From Protula sp. h YS-2021 (Eukaryota; Annelida; Polychaeta; Sabellida; Serpulidae), in the NCBI GenBank assembly GCA_949752745.1, contig OX457025.1, positions 49,899,601-49,963,600 of the forward strand: a DNA stretch of 64,000 bases, given 5' to 3'. Every line of letters begins with the position of its first letter. The stretch's first letter is position 1. The notes beneath the pieces are model-generated. The model ran no database searches. It was not told the origin of the DNA and was given only the letters and a program-made list of their open reading frames with translations. Made by a program: the position numbers and the translations under genes. This document shows, one piece after another, positions 1 through 10,223 of the stretch.

Positions 1-2600
1 CAGACTTTGCCCACCAAATTAAAACTGAAATCACATAGCTGGGAATTAATGGAAATTAATAGAAATATTGTAACTCGCAATATCTTAACATGAATTATTA
101 AAACTGTGAGCATAATTTTTTTAAAAGTAGCCCAAATGTCATAGTTATTACTCTGTGTCTAAATGTCTCTGGCGCAAATATCTCTGACACAGATGTCAGG
201 GATTCAGTTGGTACAGAACAAACATAGTGGGAAATTTAAAACTAAAAAAAGACCGCATGACTTCAACGAACGTAGAATGCCCTTGGTTAGGACAGTGCTG
301 GGATGACGACATACTAGCTTGGCATTTTGTTGATAGAATTGTGTTCGAAAAATAGGGATTGCTAGCAGTATGGACCAGGATTAGGATTAAACCACTTACT
401 TTGATCAATTACTTATTCAGGAGCTAGTTACTTTAAGCACTTCATTCTCCAACACATGAAACTCATCTCTTCTTTTACCTGACTCCAGAGCCAGTGTAGT
501 CCACCTGCTGCTTCCTGAAAATATCCTTATCAGACAGAAACCGAAGGACCAAGCCTAGATCTTATTGTGCCACATTTCTCCTGATTGGAAGGAGGGGGTA
601 ACTAATTGAAATTTGTGATTCAAAATTGCTGCTGAAAAATACAGTCTGCTCTTGGATCATAGCCGGAGACTAGTTTAAGCTTTGCTGCGCTGGCTGATTT
701 GCATCGCTCTATAAACAAAGGTCTGGAAATGTATTGAATGGGCCAAAGTTTTGACTGCCACGCCAGCCTGTAAACTTATTTCACTATGAACATGAGCTTT
801 TCTAGTAGATGACTTATCTACTTGAGTTATTTTCTTTACAACACCGTCCGAATACCCTCTAGAAAGGAAAGGATATGCAACACACTCTAAGGTCCAGTTG
901 ATGTGGGCGGAGTAGAAGTGTGCCCAGTGGGACTGGTATATTAACCCTGGTTGGCAAAGGGATTTGGAAGAAAATAGGCGTCCTTTTTTAGACGTAAGAA
1001 AGACGTCGTCTTACAACGTAAAAAGAACATCCTGTTTGGACGTAAAAAGACGTCGTTTTTGGCTGTCTCTACGACGTCTATAAAATGTCGGTTTTGCAAC
1101 AAAAAAGGACGTCTTTTGCGGGACGTGAAAAGATGTCCTTTTGAACGTGTTAACGAGTTCTGGAAAAGATCAATTTTCCAATTATTTATGAGTCTAATGT
1201 CAATTTTGTAGATGTCTTTTGGGGAATAAAACTAGATAAAACACAAGAAAATACAATATTGTTGCTCTATGCAATAGTATTACTTCATTGTTAAATGAAC
1301 GCATTGAATACGTAATCACAACAACATTATAGTAATAAAAATTTTTAGGGCAAAATTTTTCTTTTTACTTAAAGTTGAATCATGATTTTTTTTGACAGAA
1401 AAACTCTAAAATCAAACTGCCCCAGACATTGGTCAATGCCACAAAATGAACCAAACATTTTAAAGTCTCGTTTAATTACCCTATCAACTATCGCCCATTA
1501 CTGTGACCAAGCCGCTACTGAAGACGACCCGGTAATCGTACCGCCCCGCTACTTGTGTCGTCTCGTCTGTGTGGCTATCGCTAACCCGCTACTGACACCA
1601 CCACGCAAGTGAGAAAACACCGCTATTGGGGCCACATGACTGTCATGTGATCATTGACGGCCGAAACTCCCCCAAAGGTCAGCAGTGGAATAGTTTTCCT
1701 TTTTTCACAGACAAGCAGTACTCTCGAGCGGCCAGTAATGCAACAACTTTTTTTTCAAACAACGAACACTCTAAAGTGGCCACTAATCTAACCCTTTTTT
1801 AACAGATAATCAATATTCTCATGCAGCTAGTAATGTAACCACCATTTCTAAACAGGTAACCAGTTCTCTCGAGCGGCCACTATTGAACTGCGTTTTTCAA
1901 ACAGAAAAAGTGCGAACAACAAGTTATCTATTTATATATGTATACAGACTCATTTCTTTATACTGCGAAAAAGAGTAACACGCTGAATCGCAGGTGCGCT
2001 GATGAAAGGCGTTGAACAACAAAGCAAGCTGAGAGTTTGACAACATGCTCATCCACAACACACGTTCCTCTTGGTTGGTTGAATAATTCATCGGTTCACT
2101 GTGATGGTGCGTACACCAAACACACGGATGGACGGGTAGACACACTGACCAGTCAGAAAGGAAGAGGTCTTCAATGTAACACTCGTTTATTTCTCCAGAA
2201 CTGTATAACAAATACAGATTCATAAATACATATACTAAATTTAATTCGTTTGACATGCACTTTAAATAAAAACATAAACCATTCAATTCAGTCCAGATAC
2301 CCATCAAAATGACAAAATGAGATTGTACCCCTGCCCTTGAAATGTATTATAATTTTATTGTCAATTACTTTACCTCAACAAAACTGTCAGACAGAACTGT
2401 TGACAAATCTGTCAGGTAAAACAAAACTGTCAGAAGTATTTTATTTTGTTTTATTAGAATCACATATTATCGCCCACTTAGATCGCTGATTTTAAGACAC
2501 ACTTTACGTGACACAATAAGCAAACATATCAAACCATCTACATTTAAGACAGTAATAAATCTTACCCTTTAAATTGACATTATAATCCCACTTTTTTAAA
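1..2600. other. No gene recognised; degenerate repeat DNA
   Basis: I see no convincing gene. Open frames here are short and do not resemble known families. Around 977-1150 there are many ACGTC and AAAGGACGT-type words in both orientations, like the ACGTC-rich elements further right. Around 1690-1900 a loose repeat of about 50 bp recurs with the core CGAGCGGCCA followed by GTAATG or CTATTG. The rest is unassigned. Confidence 0.5.
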
Positions 2601-2819
2601 TATATGCACAAATATTGAATTCATGTTGTCCCGCGTCGTCGTCGTCGGGATACGCTTTCAGAGCAAAGCTCTATACGTTTCTATACAGAGTCTCTCCACC
2701 TAGTACGGTTTTGTGCTAATATTTTTGCTTGTGAGATTGAGTAGATTCCTTTATTTTGTAGATCGCGTTTTATCGTTGACAGGTATGTTGTTTTTTTTGT
2801 CTTCCTGGAGGTCTTTTTA

Positions 2820-3723
2820 CTATTTCAGTTGCTGGTGTCGTTTCAGGTAATCTACAGACATGTCCAAAGAAATTCCAGCGATTAGAATTGACCACGGTGT
2901 TTGGTTTGTCTTTTTATACAGTTCTTCGTTACTAATCGAGTTTCCAGCACTATATCTTATTGATAGTATAGTTCTTAGGAGATTGCGGTGAAAAATATCT
3001 ATTTCTTGTTCTTGGCATTTAGTGAGACCCCACACTTCACTGTTGTATAAGAAAATTGATTCGATTAATGCGTTGAAGACGCGGATCTTGACATGTAGAT
3101 TTAGTTGTTTCGAGATTAATACACTCTTCAGCTTATTAAAAGCATTATTCGCTAGTTTTTTTCTTCTTTTGATATATTCTTCTGTTCCAAGTAAACTACC
3201 CACTAGTTTACAGCTTTTCCACTCGATGCTACCGCCTTTGCAAAAAGTGTATTTTTTATTTTTCTGTTTTACTGTCATTTATTTGTAGATTTCTGTTTTT
3301 GAGTGATTTTGTAGTTTCGTTTTCAATTTTATTTATTTAACTTTTAAGCGTGGATCCGTAACTTATGTCATCAGCAAATTGTTCATCTAGTAGGAAGTGA
3401 AGATTGCTGTCATTGTCAAACACAAAACCAGGTTGTCTTTTCATGGAATTGGCTAGGTATGTTAGGAAGAGTATAGCTGAAGCTCCATCTCCTTGTGGTG
3501 AGCCAATTGTGCTTGAAAAGAATTTTCCATATACTTTTCCTATTTTTATGCTAAGTTTTACATTACTTAGCAGAATACTGAGCAGGTAAAGTTCATCTAA
3601 TTCTAATACTACTGTGAGATCATCTATCAGTATATCGCGTTTAATAGTGTCAAAAGCTTTGCTCATGTTTAGCATGAGCAAGTGTATATTGTAATCTTCA
3701 CTAGTTATCGCTTTCTCAGTCAA
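2820..3723 (-). pseudogene. LINE-type reverse transcriptase fragment
   Basis: This is the relic of a non-LTR retrotransposon reverse transcriptase. Read leftward from 3723, the first frame (to 3337) carries the palm motif MSKAFDTIKRDIL, then GSPQGDGASAILF, then the catalytic QFADDISY. Past a stop at 3337, the linker frame contains RNLQINDSKTE, the usual LINE linker after motif C. A second frame (3278-2820) gives the thumb-like region with LVGSLLGTEEYIKRR and FNALIESIFLYNSEVWGL. The frame break and the missing 5' part (endonuclease, fingers) show that it is dead and truncated. The exact clade (jockey, CR1 or RTE-like) cannot be judged from this piece. Confidence 0.85.
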
Positions 3724-3808
3724 TAATTTGAAGGAGAATGTGAGTTTGTCATGTGGTCCCGCCTTCTGTTTAAACCGAAAGAGGGAAAGATTTGTTTTGC
3801 TCGGAATT

Positions 3809-4172
3809 CAACGTTGTTATAAAACAGCTAACCTCTGGTGGCGATCTATCTCTTATGTATCGTTATTGTTCAATAGCCAACCTCCACGGCCGCTCGTTCT
3901 GCTGTGTGTGTGCCCCCTCAACGACCAACTAGAGATTCCACGAAAATAGTACTCATAAAAGAGACGAACCACTTTTAAAATGTGTTCAACAACCATCCTC
4001 AACGGTGGTTTCGCCTGTTGAACATAATAACAGTTTACTCTGCAGACCCACTGGGGATTCCACGCGAATAATACTCATAAAGGGGGAATATTTTTCAAAA
4101 TACCCATCCGCTCTCTATTTATACAAAACGGATAGATCTGCTCAGAGGTCAGCTGTTTTATGACAACGGTTA
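3809..4172. repeat. Fold-back MITE of about 360 bp
   Basis: The left end (from 3809, with ACGTTGTTATAAAACAGCTA) and the right end (to 4172, with CAGCTGTTTTATGACAACGG) are imperfect inverted copies over roughly 60 bp, so the piece is a non-autonomous terminal-inverted-repeat element. Inside are two direct copies of a GATTCCACG..AATA.TACTCATAAA motif, near 3930 and 4055. A similar end sequence recurs near 62820-62900, and the GTGGAATCCCCAGT word recurs inverted near 21206, so the family is dispersed in this genome. No coding capacity is seen. Confidence 0.6.
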
Positions 4173-4308
4173 TAAGTATAACAAGTATGTCAGTAAAACT
4201 GACCAAGTCCCCCCCGCAGGCGTGCAATCACAGGATTTCAATACGACAACCACCCACTGAATAGGTCAATTGTGTGAGTAGTGTATAAATGACAGTTTTG
4301 GACCACTT

Positions 4309-4410
4309 GATGACGTCATACTGTCTGGACCGGAAGTGACGTCATAGCGTCTGGACCGGAAGTGTTGTCTGGACCGGAAGTGCTGTCTGGACCGGAAGTG
4401 ACGTCATGAT
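4309..4410. promoter_or_regulatory. ETS/CRE motif cluster in left TIR
   Basis: Four perfect ACCGGAAGTG ETS-type sites start at 4329, 4355, 4373 and 4391. The first and fourth run straight into ACGTCA, giving the composite CCGGAAGTGACGTCA, and a further TGACGTCA palindrome lies at 4311-4318. ETS (GABP class) and CREB/ATF proteins are known to bind such words, and the fused form is a known ETS-CRE composite site. That host factors use them here is inference. Confidence 0.7.
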
Positions 4411-4429
4411 AAGCGTTAGGATAGGCGCG

Positions 4430-4527
4430 ACCATCCATGACGTCATAATGAGGTCATAATGAGGTCATAATGTGGTCATAATGTGGTCATAATGAGGTCA
4501 TAATGAGGTCATAATGAGGTCATGCTG
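4430..4527. repeat. 11-bp GGTCATAATGA tandem array in TIR
   Basis: Seven to nine copies of an 11-bp unit (GAGGTCATAAT or GTGGTCATAAT) follow TGACGTCATAATG. The inverted equivalent lies at about 20700-20778 in the right TIR. The unit may have arisen by slippage from a CRE-like TGACGTCATAA seed. Copy 2 lacks this expansion and has only a short GTTATAATGACGTCATGATG stretch. Confidence 0.75.
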
Positions 4528-4640
4528 TGTGGCGGCTTCCTAGGGTTTCAGTCGATGATCGTCGAAGTCAATGAAGTCAAGCTTTCATTTCCGAAGTCAA
4601 TCGACAACAGACCCTAAAAAGTGATGACCTCCCCCCCCCC

Positions 4641-4990
4641 TCGAAATTGTGATTTTTGCATATTTATCCGTTTCAGACGATTCTGAACATTTTTCATTTT
4701 TTGGGTCGACCTCCCCCACCCCCCCACCTCGAAATTGTGATTTTTGCATATTTATCCGTTTCAGACGATTCTGAACATTTTTCATTTTTTTGGTCGACGG
4801 ACCCCCCCCCCCCCCTCGAAATTGTGATTTTTGCATATTTATCCGTTTCAGACGATTCTGAACATTTTTCATTTTTTGGGTCGACCGACCCCCCCCCCCC
4901 ACTCGAAATTGTGATTTTTGCATATTTATCCGTTTCAGACGATTCTGAACATTTTTCAGTTTTTGGGTCGACCGACCCCCCCCCCCCCTC
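4641..4990. repeat. Subterminal array, four units of about 87 bp
   Basis: Units start at 4641, 4729, 4816 and 4903. Each has TCGAAATTGTGATTTTTGCA, then a TTTATCCGTTTCAGACGATTCTGAA segment containing the CAGACGATTCTG imperfect palindrome, a T-rich stretch, GTCGACC, and a run of 8-14 C. Strand asymmetry is strong, and the C run length varies from unit to unit as expected of slippage. Open frames that cross this array are artefacts of the repeat period. Confidence 0.85.
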
Positions 4991-5067
4991 AGGACATACT
5001 ATGGACCGACCCCACCCCCCTACGCGAGCAACATTCTGTCAAGTCAGCTTCAGTTCCATCAGAGGGG

Positions 5068-5075
5068 TATATAAG
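5068..5075 (+). promoter_or_regulatory. TATA box of distal polB-arm promoter
   Basis: TATATAAG sits in GAGGGGTATATAAGGGATGA just inside the left TIR. About 35 bases downstream is the first splice-donor-like site (5107). The box and its context are identical in copy 2 (46307-46314). Confidence 0.65.
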
Positions 5076-5225
5076 GGATGAGCATACAGCAGTGACAGTC
5101 ATTTCGGTAAGTGGAGCAAGAGTTACACACTACAATTGGATCACATCAGATCCAGGGATGGCATCCACTGACAACTATTTCGGTAAGTGTTTATTGAAAC
5201 TTTATAAATAAAAAGTGAACTTTAG

Positions 5226-5625
5226 TTATTTGCAAACAAACTTTGTAAACAAACTTTGTAAACAAACTTTAGTTATTTGCATAATTGAAACTTTGTAAAC
5301 AAACTTTGTAAACAAACTGTGTAAACAAACTTTAGTTATTTGCATAATTGAAACTTTGTAAACAAACTTTGTAAACAAACTGTGTAAACAAACTTTATAA
5401 ATAAAATTTGTAAACAAACTTTGTAAACAAACTTTATAAACAAAATTTGTAAACAAACTTTGTAAACAAACTTTGTAAACAAACTTTATAAACAAAATTT
5501 GTAAACAAACTTTATAAACAAAATTTGTAAGCAAACTTTGTAAACAAACTTGACTTATTTACATAATTGAAAATTTGTAAACAAACTTTGTAAACAAACT
5601 TTGTAAACAAACTTTGTAAAACAAT
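5226..5625. repeat. Array of about 18 GTAAACAAAC units (forkhead-like) in leader intron
   Basis: A 13-bp unit, CTTTGTAAACAAA, recurs about 18 times, with TTATAAACAAAA variants and short TTAGTTATTTGCATAATTGAAA interruptions. The unit contains GTAAACA, the forkhead-box core. The array lies inside the predicted first intron of the polB leader. In copy 2 it is longer because a block of about 250 bp has been duplicated. The open frames that cross it are low-complexity artefacts. Confidence 0.8.
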
Positions 5626-5912
5626 ACCTTTCGTTATACTTGGTCGATTTATATGAAAATTTCACTGTTTGATTCAGTTTTATGTAAACTTTTGTTATAA
5701 AGTAGTCATAGGCTATTTGCGCAGCTGACTGTATGCATTTTTACCACCATTTTAACTTAAAATTGTGATAACTTTAGTTATAGTTGACTGAAAATTTCAC
5801 CATTACAGTGTTTCTTCGCGGATGAATACCATTTGGCAGACCATTTAACTTCACCGCTAGATGTCTCTGCTGTGCAGCAGTACAACTTCACAACTGTAAG
5901 TGAGACATTCAT

Positions 5913-6095
5913 TTACACAAGTAAAATTCTGCTGAGTCAGCATTTTTGAACAATTTTTGAACAAGTTACACACCATATTTTGATTACATGGAAGTAGAAT
6001 AAAAGCATGAGTGAAACATGTCAACTAGTCAACTAGTGATACATTCTGCTGAGTTAACACACCATTGAAGTGGTATAAAACGAAGAGTGAAACGT
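5913..6095 (+). promoter_or_regulatory. Proximal polB promoter module
   Basis: The module runs from AAGTAAAATTCTGCTGAGTC through GTTACACACCATATTTTGAT and GTCAACTAGTCAACTAGTGA to a TATA box, TATAAAA at 6074-6080, about 50 bp before the polB ATG. A near-complete inverted copy lies at about 20060-20297, where it precedes the first minus-strand gene. The same module therefore faces inward from both ends and should drive both arms. Confidence 0.7.
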
Positions 6096-6128
6096 ATATT
6101 TTACTTCATTTCAGTTCTAGCAACAACG

Positions 6129-9100
6129 ATGGCAACAGTCTACTGTCATGATTGTGATGTAACATTTCCATCTCTGGAAGTGTTCGTGGCACATACATGC
6201 AAACCAGCTAGGATGAAACGTGCTCATGAAGAGCTTGTTGAGCAGATTGAAGTCAAGAGACGAAAGACCGTACAAGATGGTGTTGAAAGACCTGATCCAG
6301 TCCTCTGCTGTAAATGCGCCAAGATATTTTCATCTTTGGATGCATTTGAGACACATGCATGTGCTGAGATGGAAAATGTGTCTCATGAAGAACAAAGAAA
6401 GAAAGAGACAGGACAAGTAGGCAGAGGCAGAAGAGTGAGTCTTGGTGAAAACGCACAGGAAAGACGGTTTGAGCCTGAAGATGGATCAGATTTGCTACTT
6501 GAAATGCGACAACAAGAGAATAGAATCAAGAGACATTTGCTAGAAACGTTAAACCGTGGCATGAAATAGTACATTGTGGTACATGCACGCTTCAAGAAAA
6601 TGACACCAAATGCTGAAGGCGTGATGGTAGAACAGGTGGATAATGCCTTCATCAGTAGTCCGACATATGCAGCATACAATCCAGCAGATATTGAGAAGGA
6701 CTTGCCAGAAGCCTATAAAGAATTGTTTACCAGGTTTGATGAACATGAGCGACAAGGTTCTGGCTGGGTGTTGGATAACATATTATTCATTGAAGTACAT
6801 ACAGCTACGTCAGCGCCACTGGAAGCGAGCAGTTTTATCCCACTGCCGAAGAAAGTAAAGAATACATTAAGTGTGTTAAACATTCAGAATAAAGACAACA
6901 AGTGCTTCTTATGGTCTGTATTGGCTCACCTTCACCCCCATGAGAACAACTCACATCGCGTGAGTCATTACACACCATTTGAGAACGAATTGAAGGTAGA
7001 AGGCATGACATTTCCCACACCGATTACAGACATTCTAAAGTTTGAAAAGGAGAATGATGTGTCCATTAACGTGTTTGGATATGAACATGATGTAGTTGTT
7101 CCCATACAACTGAGTCGAAACACCAGTGCGAGAGAAATCAACTTGCTTTTGATTAGCAATGACAAGACAAGGCATTACTGCCTCATCAAGAATTTCAGCA
7201 GACTGATGGCTTATCGATCAAAACATGATGGAGTTGCATTTTATTGTTTCAACTGTCTTCACGGGTTTATACGACAAGATCTGTTAGACAAGCATCGTGA
7301 AGTGTGTGGCAAGCATGGCGCACAACGTTTATCATTCCCCAAGGAACCCTTCATCAAGTTCAAGAATGTAGCCAAACAACAGCGAGCACCCTTTGTCATT
7401 TATGCAGACTTTGAATGTTTCACGAAAAAGCATGAAGAAGTTAGGTATCAACATCATCGTCCAAACAGCTTTGCCTATGTGGTTGTCAGCCAGTATGATA
7501 CACGTGCACCAGTCGTATATCGAGGAGATAATGCTGTGAAAGTCTTTTTAGACCATATGGTGAATGAGCGTGATCGTATTGTGCATGGTTTACAACAGTC
7601 AAAGAAAATGGTCATGACTCATGAAGATGAAGAGCATTATAAGAACGCCACAGATTGTTACATTTGTCATGAGCCTCTAGGAGCAGATCATGTGAGAGAT
7701 CATGACCATATCAATGGCAAATACCGTGGAGCTGCACATAGTCAATGCAATTTACAATTTCGACTTAGAAAAGATCAGCAGGGAGATAAAGATTCTTTCA
7801 TCATTCCTGTCTTTTTCCACAATTTACGAGGCTATGACAGCCATTTGATCATGGAAGAAATTGGAAAGTTCAAAAATGAGACTATTACAGTCATTCCCAA
7901 CACCGTTGAGAAATATATTGCATTCACCATGAGCAATCTGAAATTTACAGACAGCTTTCAGTTCATGAGTACTTCTCTACAGAAGCTGGTATCCAACCTG
8001 GCAGCAGAAGGGAAAGACAACTTTTATAACATGACGTCACACATTCACGATAGTGACCAACAAGATTTACTGTTGAGAAAGGGAGTGTACCCCTACGATT
8101 ACGTGGACGAGCCATCCAAGTTTGCTGAAACACAACTGCCGTCCAAAGACAAGTTTTACAGTCTACTCAGTGAAGAAGACATTAGCGATGAGGATTATGC
8201 GCATGCGCAGAAGGTGTGGGAGACATTCCACTGTACTACATTTGGTGAATACCATGACTTGTACCTGAAATCAGATGTGTTGCTGCTGGCTGACGTGTTT
8301 GAAAACTTCCGTCACGTATGTCTCAACACGTATGAATTGGATCCAGCTCACTACTATACAGCGCCAGGACTGTCGTGGGATGCCATGTTGAAAGCGACAA
8401 AGGTGAAATTGGAATTGATCAACGACATTGACATGTACCAAATGATTGAACAAGGTCTACGGGGAGGAATATCTGTCATCACACACAAGTATGCGAAAGC
8501 AAATAACCCCTACGTAGCAGATTACGATCCCACGAAACCAACCAACTACTTGACGTACCTGGATGCAAACAACTTGTATGGCTGGGCCATGTCGCAAAGC
8601 ATGCCGGAAAGTGGATTTATGTGGGTGAGCGAGCCAGAATCCATTGACTTTATGGATGTGGATGAAGATGATGAGATTGGATACATTTTAGAAGTGGATT
8701 TGGAATACCCATATTCAATCCATGATCATCATAATCACTATCCAGTGGCTCCAGAACGGAAATGTGTGAAAGTGGGAGAATTGTCAAAACATAGTCAGAA
8801 GCTGCGGAAAGATCTAAACATGAAAGGTAAGCCTAGTGAAAAGCTCATTCCCAACTTGTGCGACAAGAAGAAATATGTGCTTCATTATAGAAATTTACAG
8901 CAATATGTCTCACTGGGATTGAAAGTCATGAAGGTGCACCGTGCCATCATGTTTGCACAGAGCAAATGGTTGGCAAAATACATCTCCTTAAACACGGAAA
9001 AGAGAAAGTTGGCCAAGAACTCGTTTGAGAAAGACTTTTTCAAACTGATGAACAACTCTGTGTTTGGCAAAACCATGGAAAATGTGAGAAAGCGCATGAA

Positions 9101-9803
9101 TGTGGAACTTGTTCACAAAGAAAAGCGGTTCAAGAAACTTGTGGCCAAACCTTCCTTCCACAAATTTAGAATTTTCAACGAAGATTTGACCGCGGTACAT
9201 TTGCGCAAAGTGGATCTGCTTCTCGATAAACCCATTCAAGTTGGTTTCACCATTCTCGACCTCAGCAAGGTGCTCATGTTCCACTTTCATTACAACTACA
9301 TCATGACCAAGTATCCCGACGCCAAGCTGTTGTTCAGCGACACCGACAGTCTATGTTATGACATAGAAACGGAAGATATCTACAAAGACATGCAGGAAGA
9401 TGCTGACTTGTTCGACACAAGTGACTATCCGCCAGATCATTTCCTGCATTCCAACGTGAACAAGAAAGTGCTTGGGAAAATGAAAGATGAGACGGCGGGC
9501 ATTCCCATTGAAGAGTTTGTTGGACTTCGGTCGAAAATGTATAGTATGATGTATGGTGGGAAAGAAAAACGTACGGCCAAAGGCATCACTCGCGCATGTC
9601 AAAGACGGATGAAACATCAGCAGTATAGAGACAGTTTGTTCAATCAAACGCAAACGATGACCACAGGACACATCATTCGAAGTCATGACCACCAGATTTT
9701 CTCGGAGAAGTTGAGGAAAGTGGCTCTCTCTCCCTTTGATGACAAGCGATATGTGATGAGTGATGGCTATTCCACTTTGGCGCATGGGCATTACAGTATA
9801 TAA
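6129..9803 (+). pseudogene. polB: Protein-primed DNA polymerase B, nonsense-broken
   Basis: This is the replicative family-B polymerase of the protein-primed type, expected to copy the element from its ends in the nucleus. The chosen ATG follows the predicted leader acceptor. The N-terminus has two C2HC-type fingers (VYCHDCDVTFPSLEVF and LCCKCAKIF...HAC). Later come another Cys/His finger, exonuclease I (VIYADFECF), an HNH-like insertion (CYICHEPLG...DHDHINGKYRGAAH..CN), exonuclease II (NLRGYDSHL), exonuclease III (YLKSDVLLL), polymerase motif A (LDANNLYGW), B (NNSVFGK) and C (SDTDSL). A TAG at 6567-6569 (TGG in copy 2) interrupts the frame about 147 codons in. The frame then stays open for more than 1070 codons, so the break is recent. 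Confidence 0.95.
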
Positions 9804-9804
9804 G
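9797..9804 (+). promoter_or_regulatory. TATA box overlapping the polB stop codon
   Basis: TATATAAG spans the last sense codon (ATA) and the stop (TAA) of polB. The next gene's ATG is 55 bp downstream, a fitting distance for an independent promoter. The same overlap exists in copy 2 (51218-51225). Confidence 0.6.
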
Positions 9805-9858
9805 GGGGAGACACTTCAACTTTAGAGTCAGTTGAGGTGTGAACACTGAAGCGTCAAC

Positions 9859-10218
9859 ATGAATCGGAAAAGATCTGCAACAACGGATATGGATACTCTT
9901 GCTGATACAGTCAAAGACATGAATGTGAAACATTCTGACAATACCATCAAGAAATTAAAAGTGGAGATAGCACCAACACCACAGTCGTGGGATGGAATGC
10001 TTTCTCTAGGCAATGGAAAGTATATCAAGATTATGAAACAAAGTAATGAAGGTGTGATAAACATTCGCAAATACCTCAGAGATGAGGGGACTGGAAAAAA
10101 CCGTCCAACGAAAAAGGGAATTTTGCTGACAATACCTGAATGGAAAATGCTGAAGAAGCAGGTGAAAGAAGTGGATAAAAGGCTTCGTAGACAAGAAGGT
10201 TGTCTCATAACAAGGTAA
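9859..10218 (+). CDS. PC4/Sub1-like ssDNA-binding protein
   Basis: The 119-residue product has a charged, probably disordered first third with KRSATTD and KKLKVE basic patches. A C-terminal domain (residues about 45-110) then matches the PC4/Sub1 p15 pattern: LGNGKYIKIMKQ, VINIRKYLRDEG, RPTKKGILLTIPEW and a final helix MLKKQVKEVDKRL. PC4 domains bind single-stranded DNA as dimers and act in transcription and replication. The position right after polB suggests a replication or transcription ssDNA-binding role. It has its own TATA box over the polB stop. The tail differs from copy 2 (ends GCLITR instead of DDKS), so the extreme C-terminus is not constrained. Confidence 0.75.
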   Translation: MNRKRSATTDMDTLADTVKDMNVKHSDNTIKKLKVEIAPTPQSWDGMLSLGNGKYIKIMKQSNEGVINIRKYLRDEGTGKNRPTKKGILLTIPEWKMLKKQVKEVDKRLRRQEGCLITR

Positions 10219-10223
10219 CAATC

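Larger units (their letters stand above)
4277..4990. repeat. Left terminal inverted repeat of Polinton 1
   Basis: The inverted partner is 20311-20958. In order from the outside come the 19-bp terminus, an ETS/CRE-rich block (4309-4409), a conserved GGATAGGCGCG..CCATCCATGA core, an 11-bp GGTCATAATGA array, and an array of units of about 87 bp with poly-C tracts. The two repeats differ in length because the array copy numbers differ (four units left, three right). Confidence 0.9.
5107..6114 (+). other. Candidate introns of the polB 5' leader
   Basis: Donor-like sites TTCG|GTAAGT occur at 5107 and 5183. A TTACAG acceptor ends at 5808, so a short exon 5809-5895 can be drawn. A second donor (GTAAGT at 5896) pairs with a TTCATTTCAG acceptor ending at 6114, placing the polB ATG in the next exon. 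The small exon carries a short upstream ORF (8 codons, ATG at about 5821, MNTIWQTI). Copy 2 keeps every one of these sites, although its first donor is GTGAGT. The splicing is predicted from the motifs, not demonstrated. Confidence 0.55.

Noticed and set aside
1924..2307. 127-codon minus-strand ORF
   Set aside because: No family resemblance, unusual composition, no neighbouring signals; a chance frame.
4597..5081. ORFs crossing the subterminal arrays (also 20180-20631, 45985-46368 and 61930-62238)
   Set aside because: They consist of the array unit translated repeatedly, with Pro or Gly runs from C/G tracts, and occur on both strands.
5226..5534. Repeat ORFs in the GTAAACA and GTAAATA arrays (also 11196-11501, 46389-46902 and 52595-53083)
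   Set aside because: Low-complexity translations of short tandem repeats that face opposite to the adjacent genes and change with array length.
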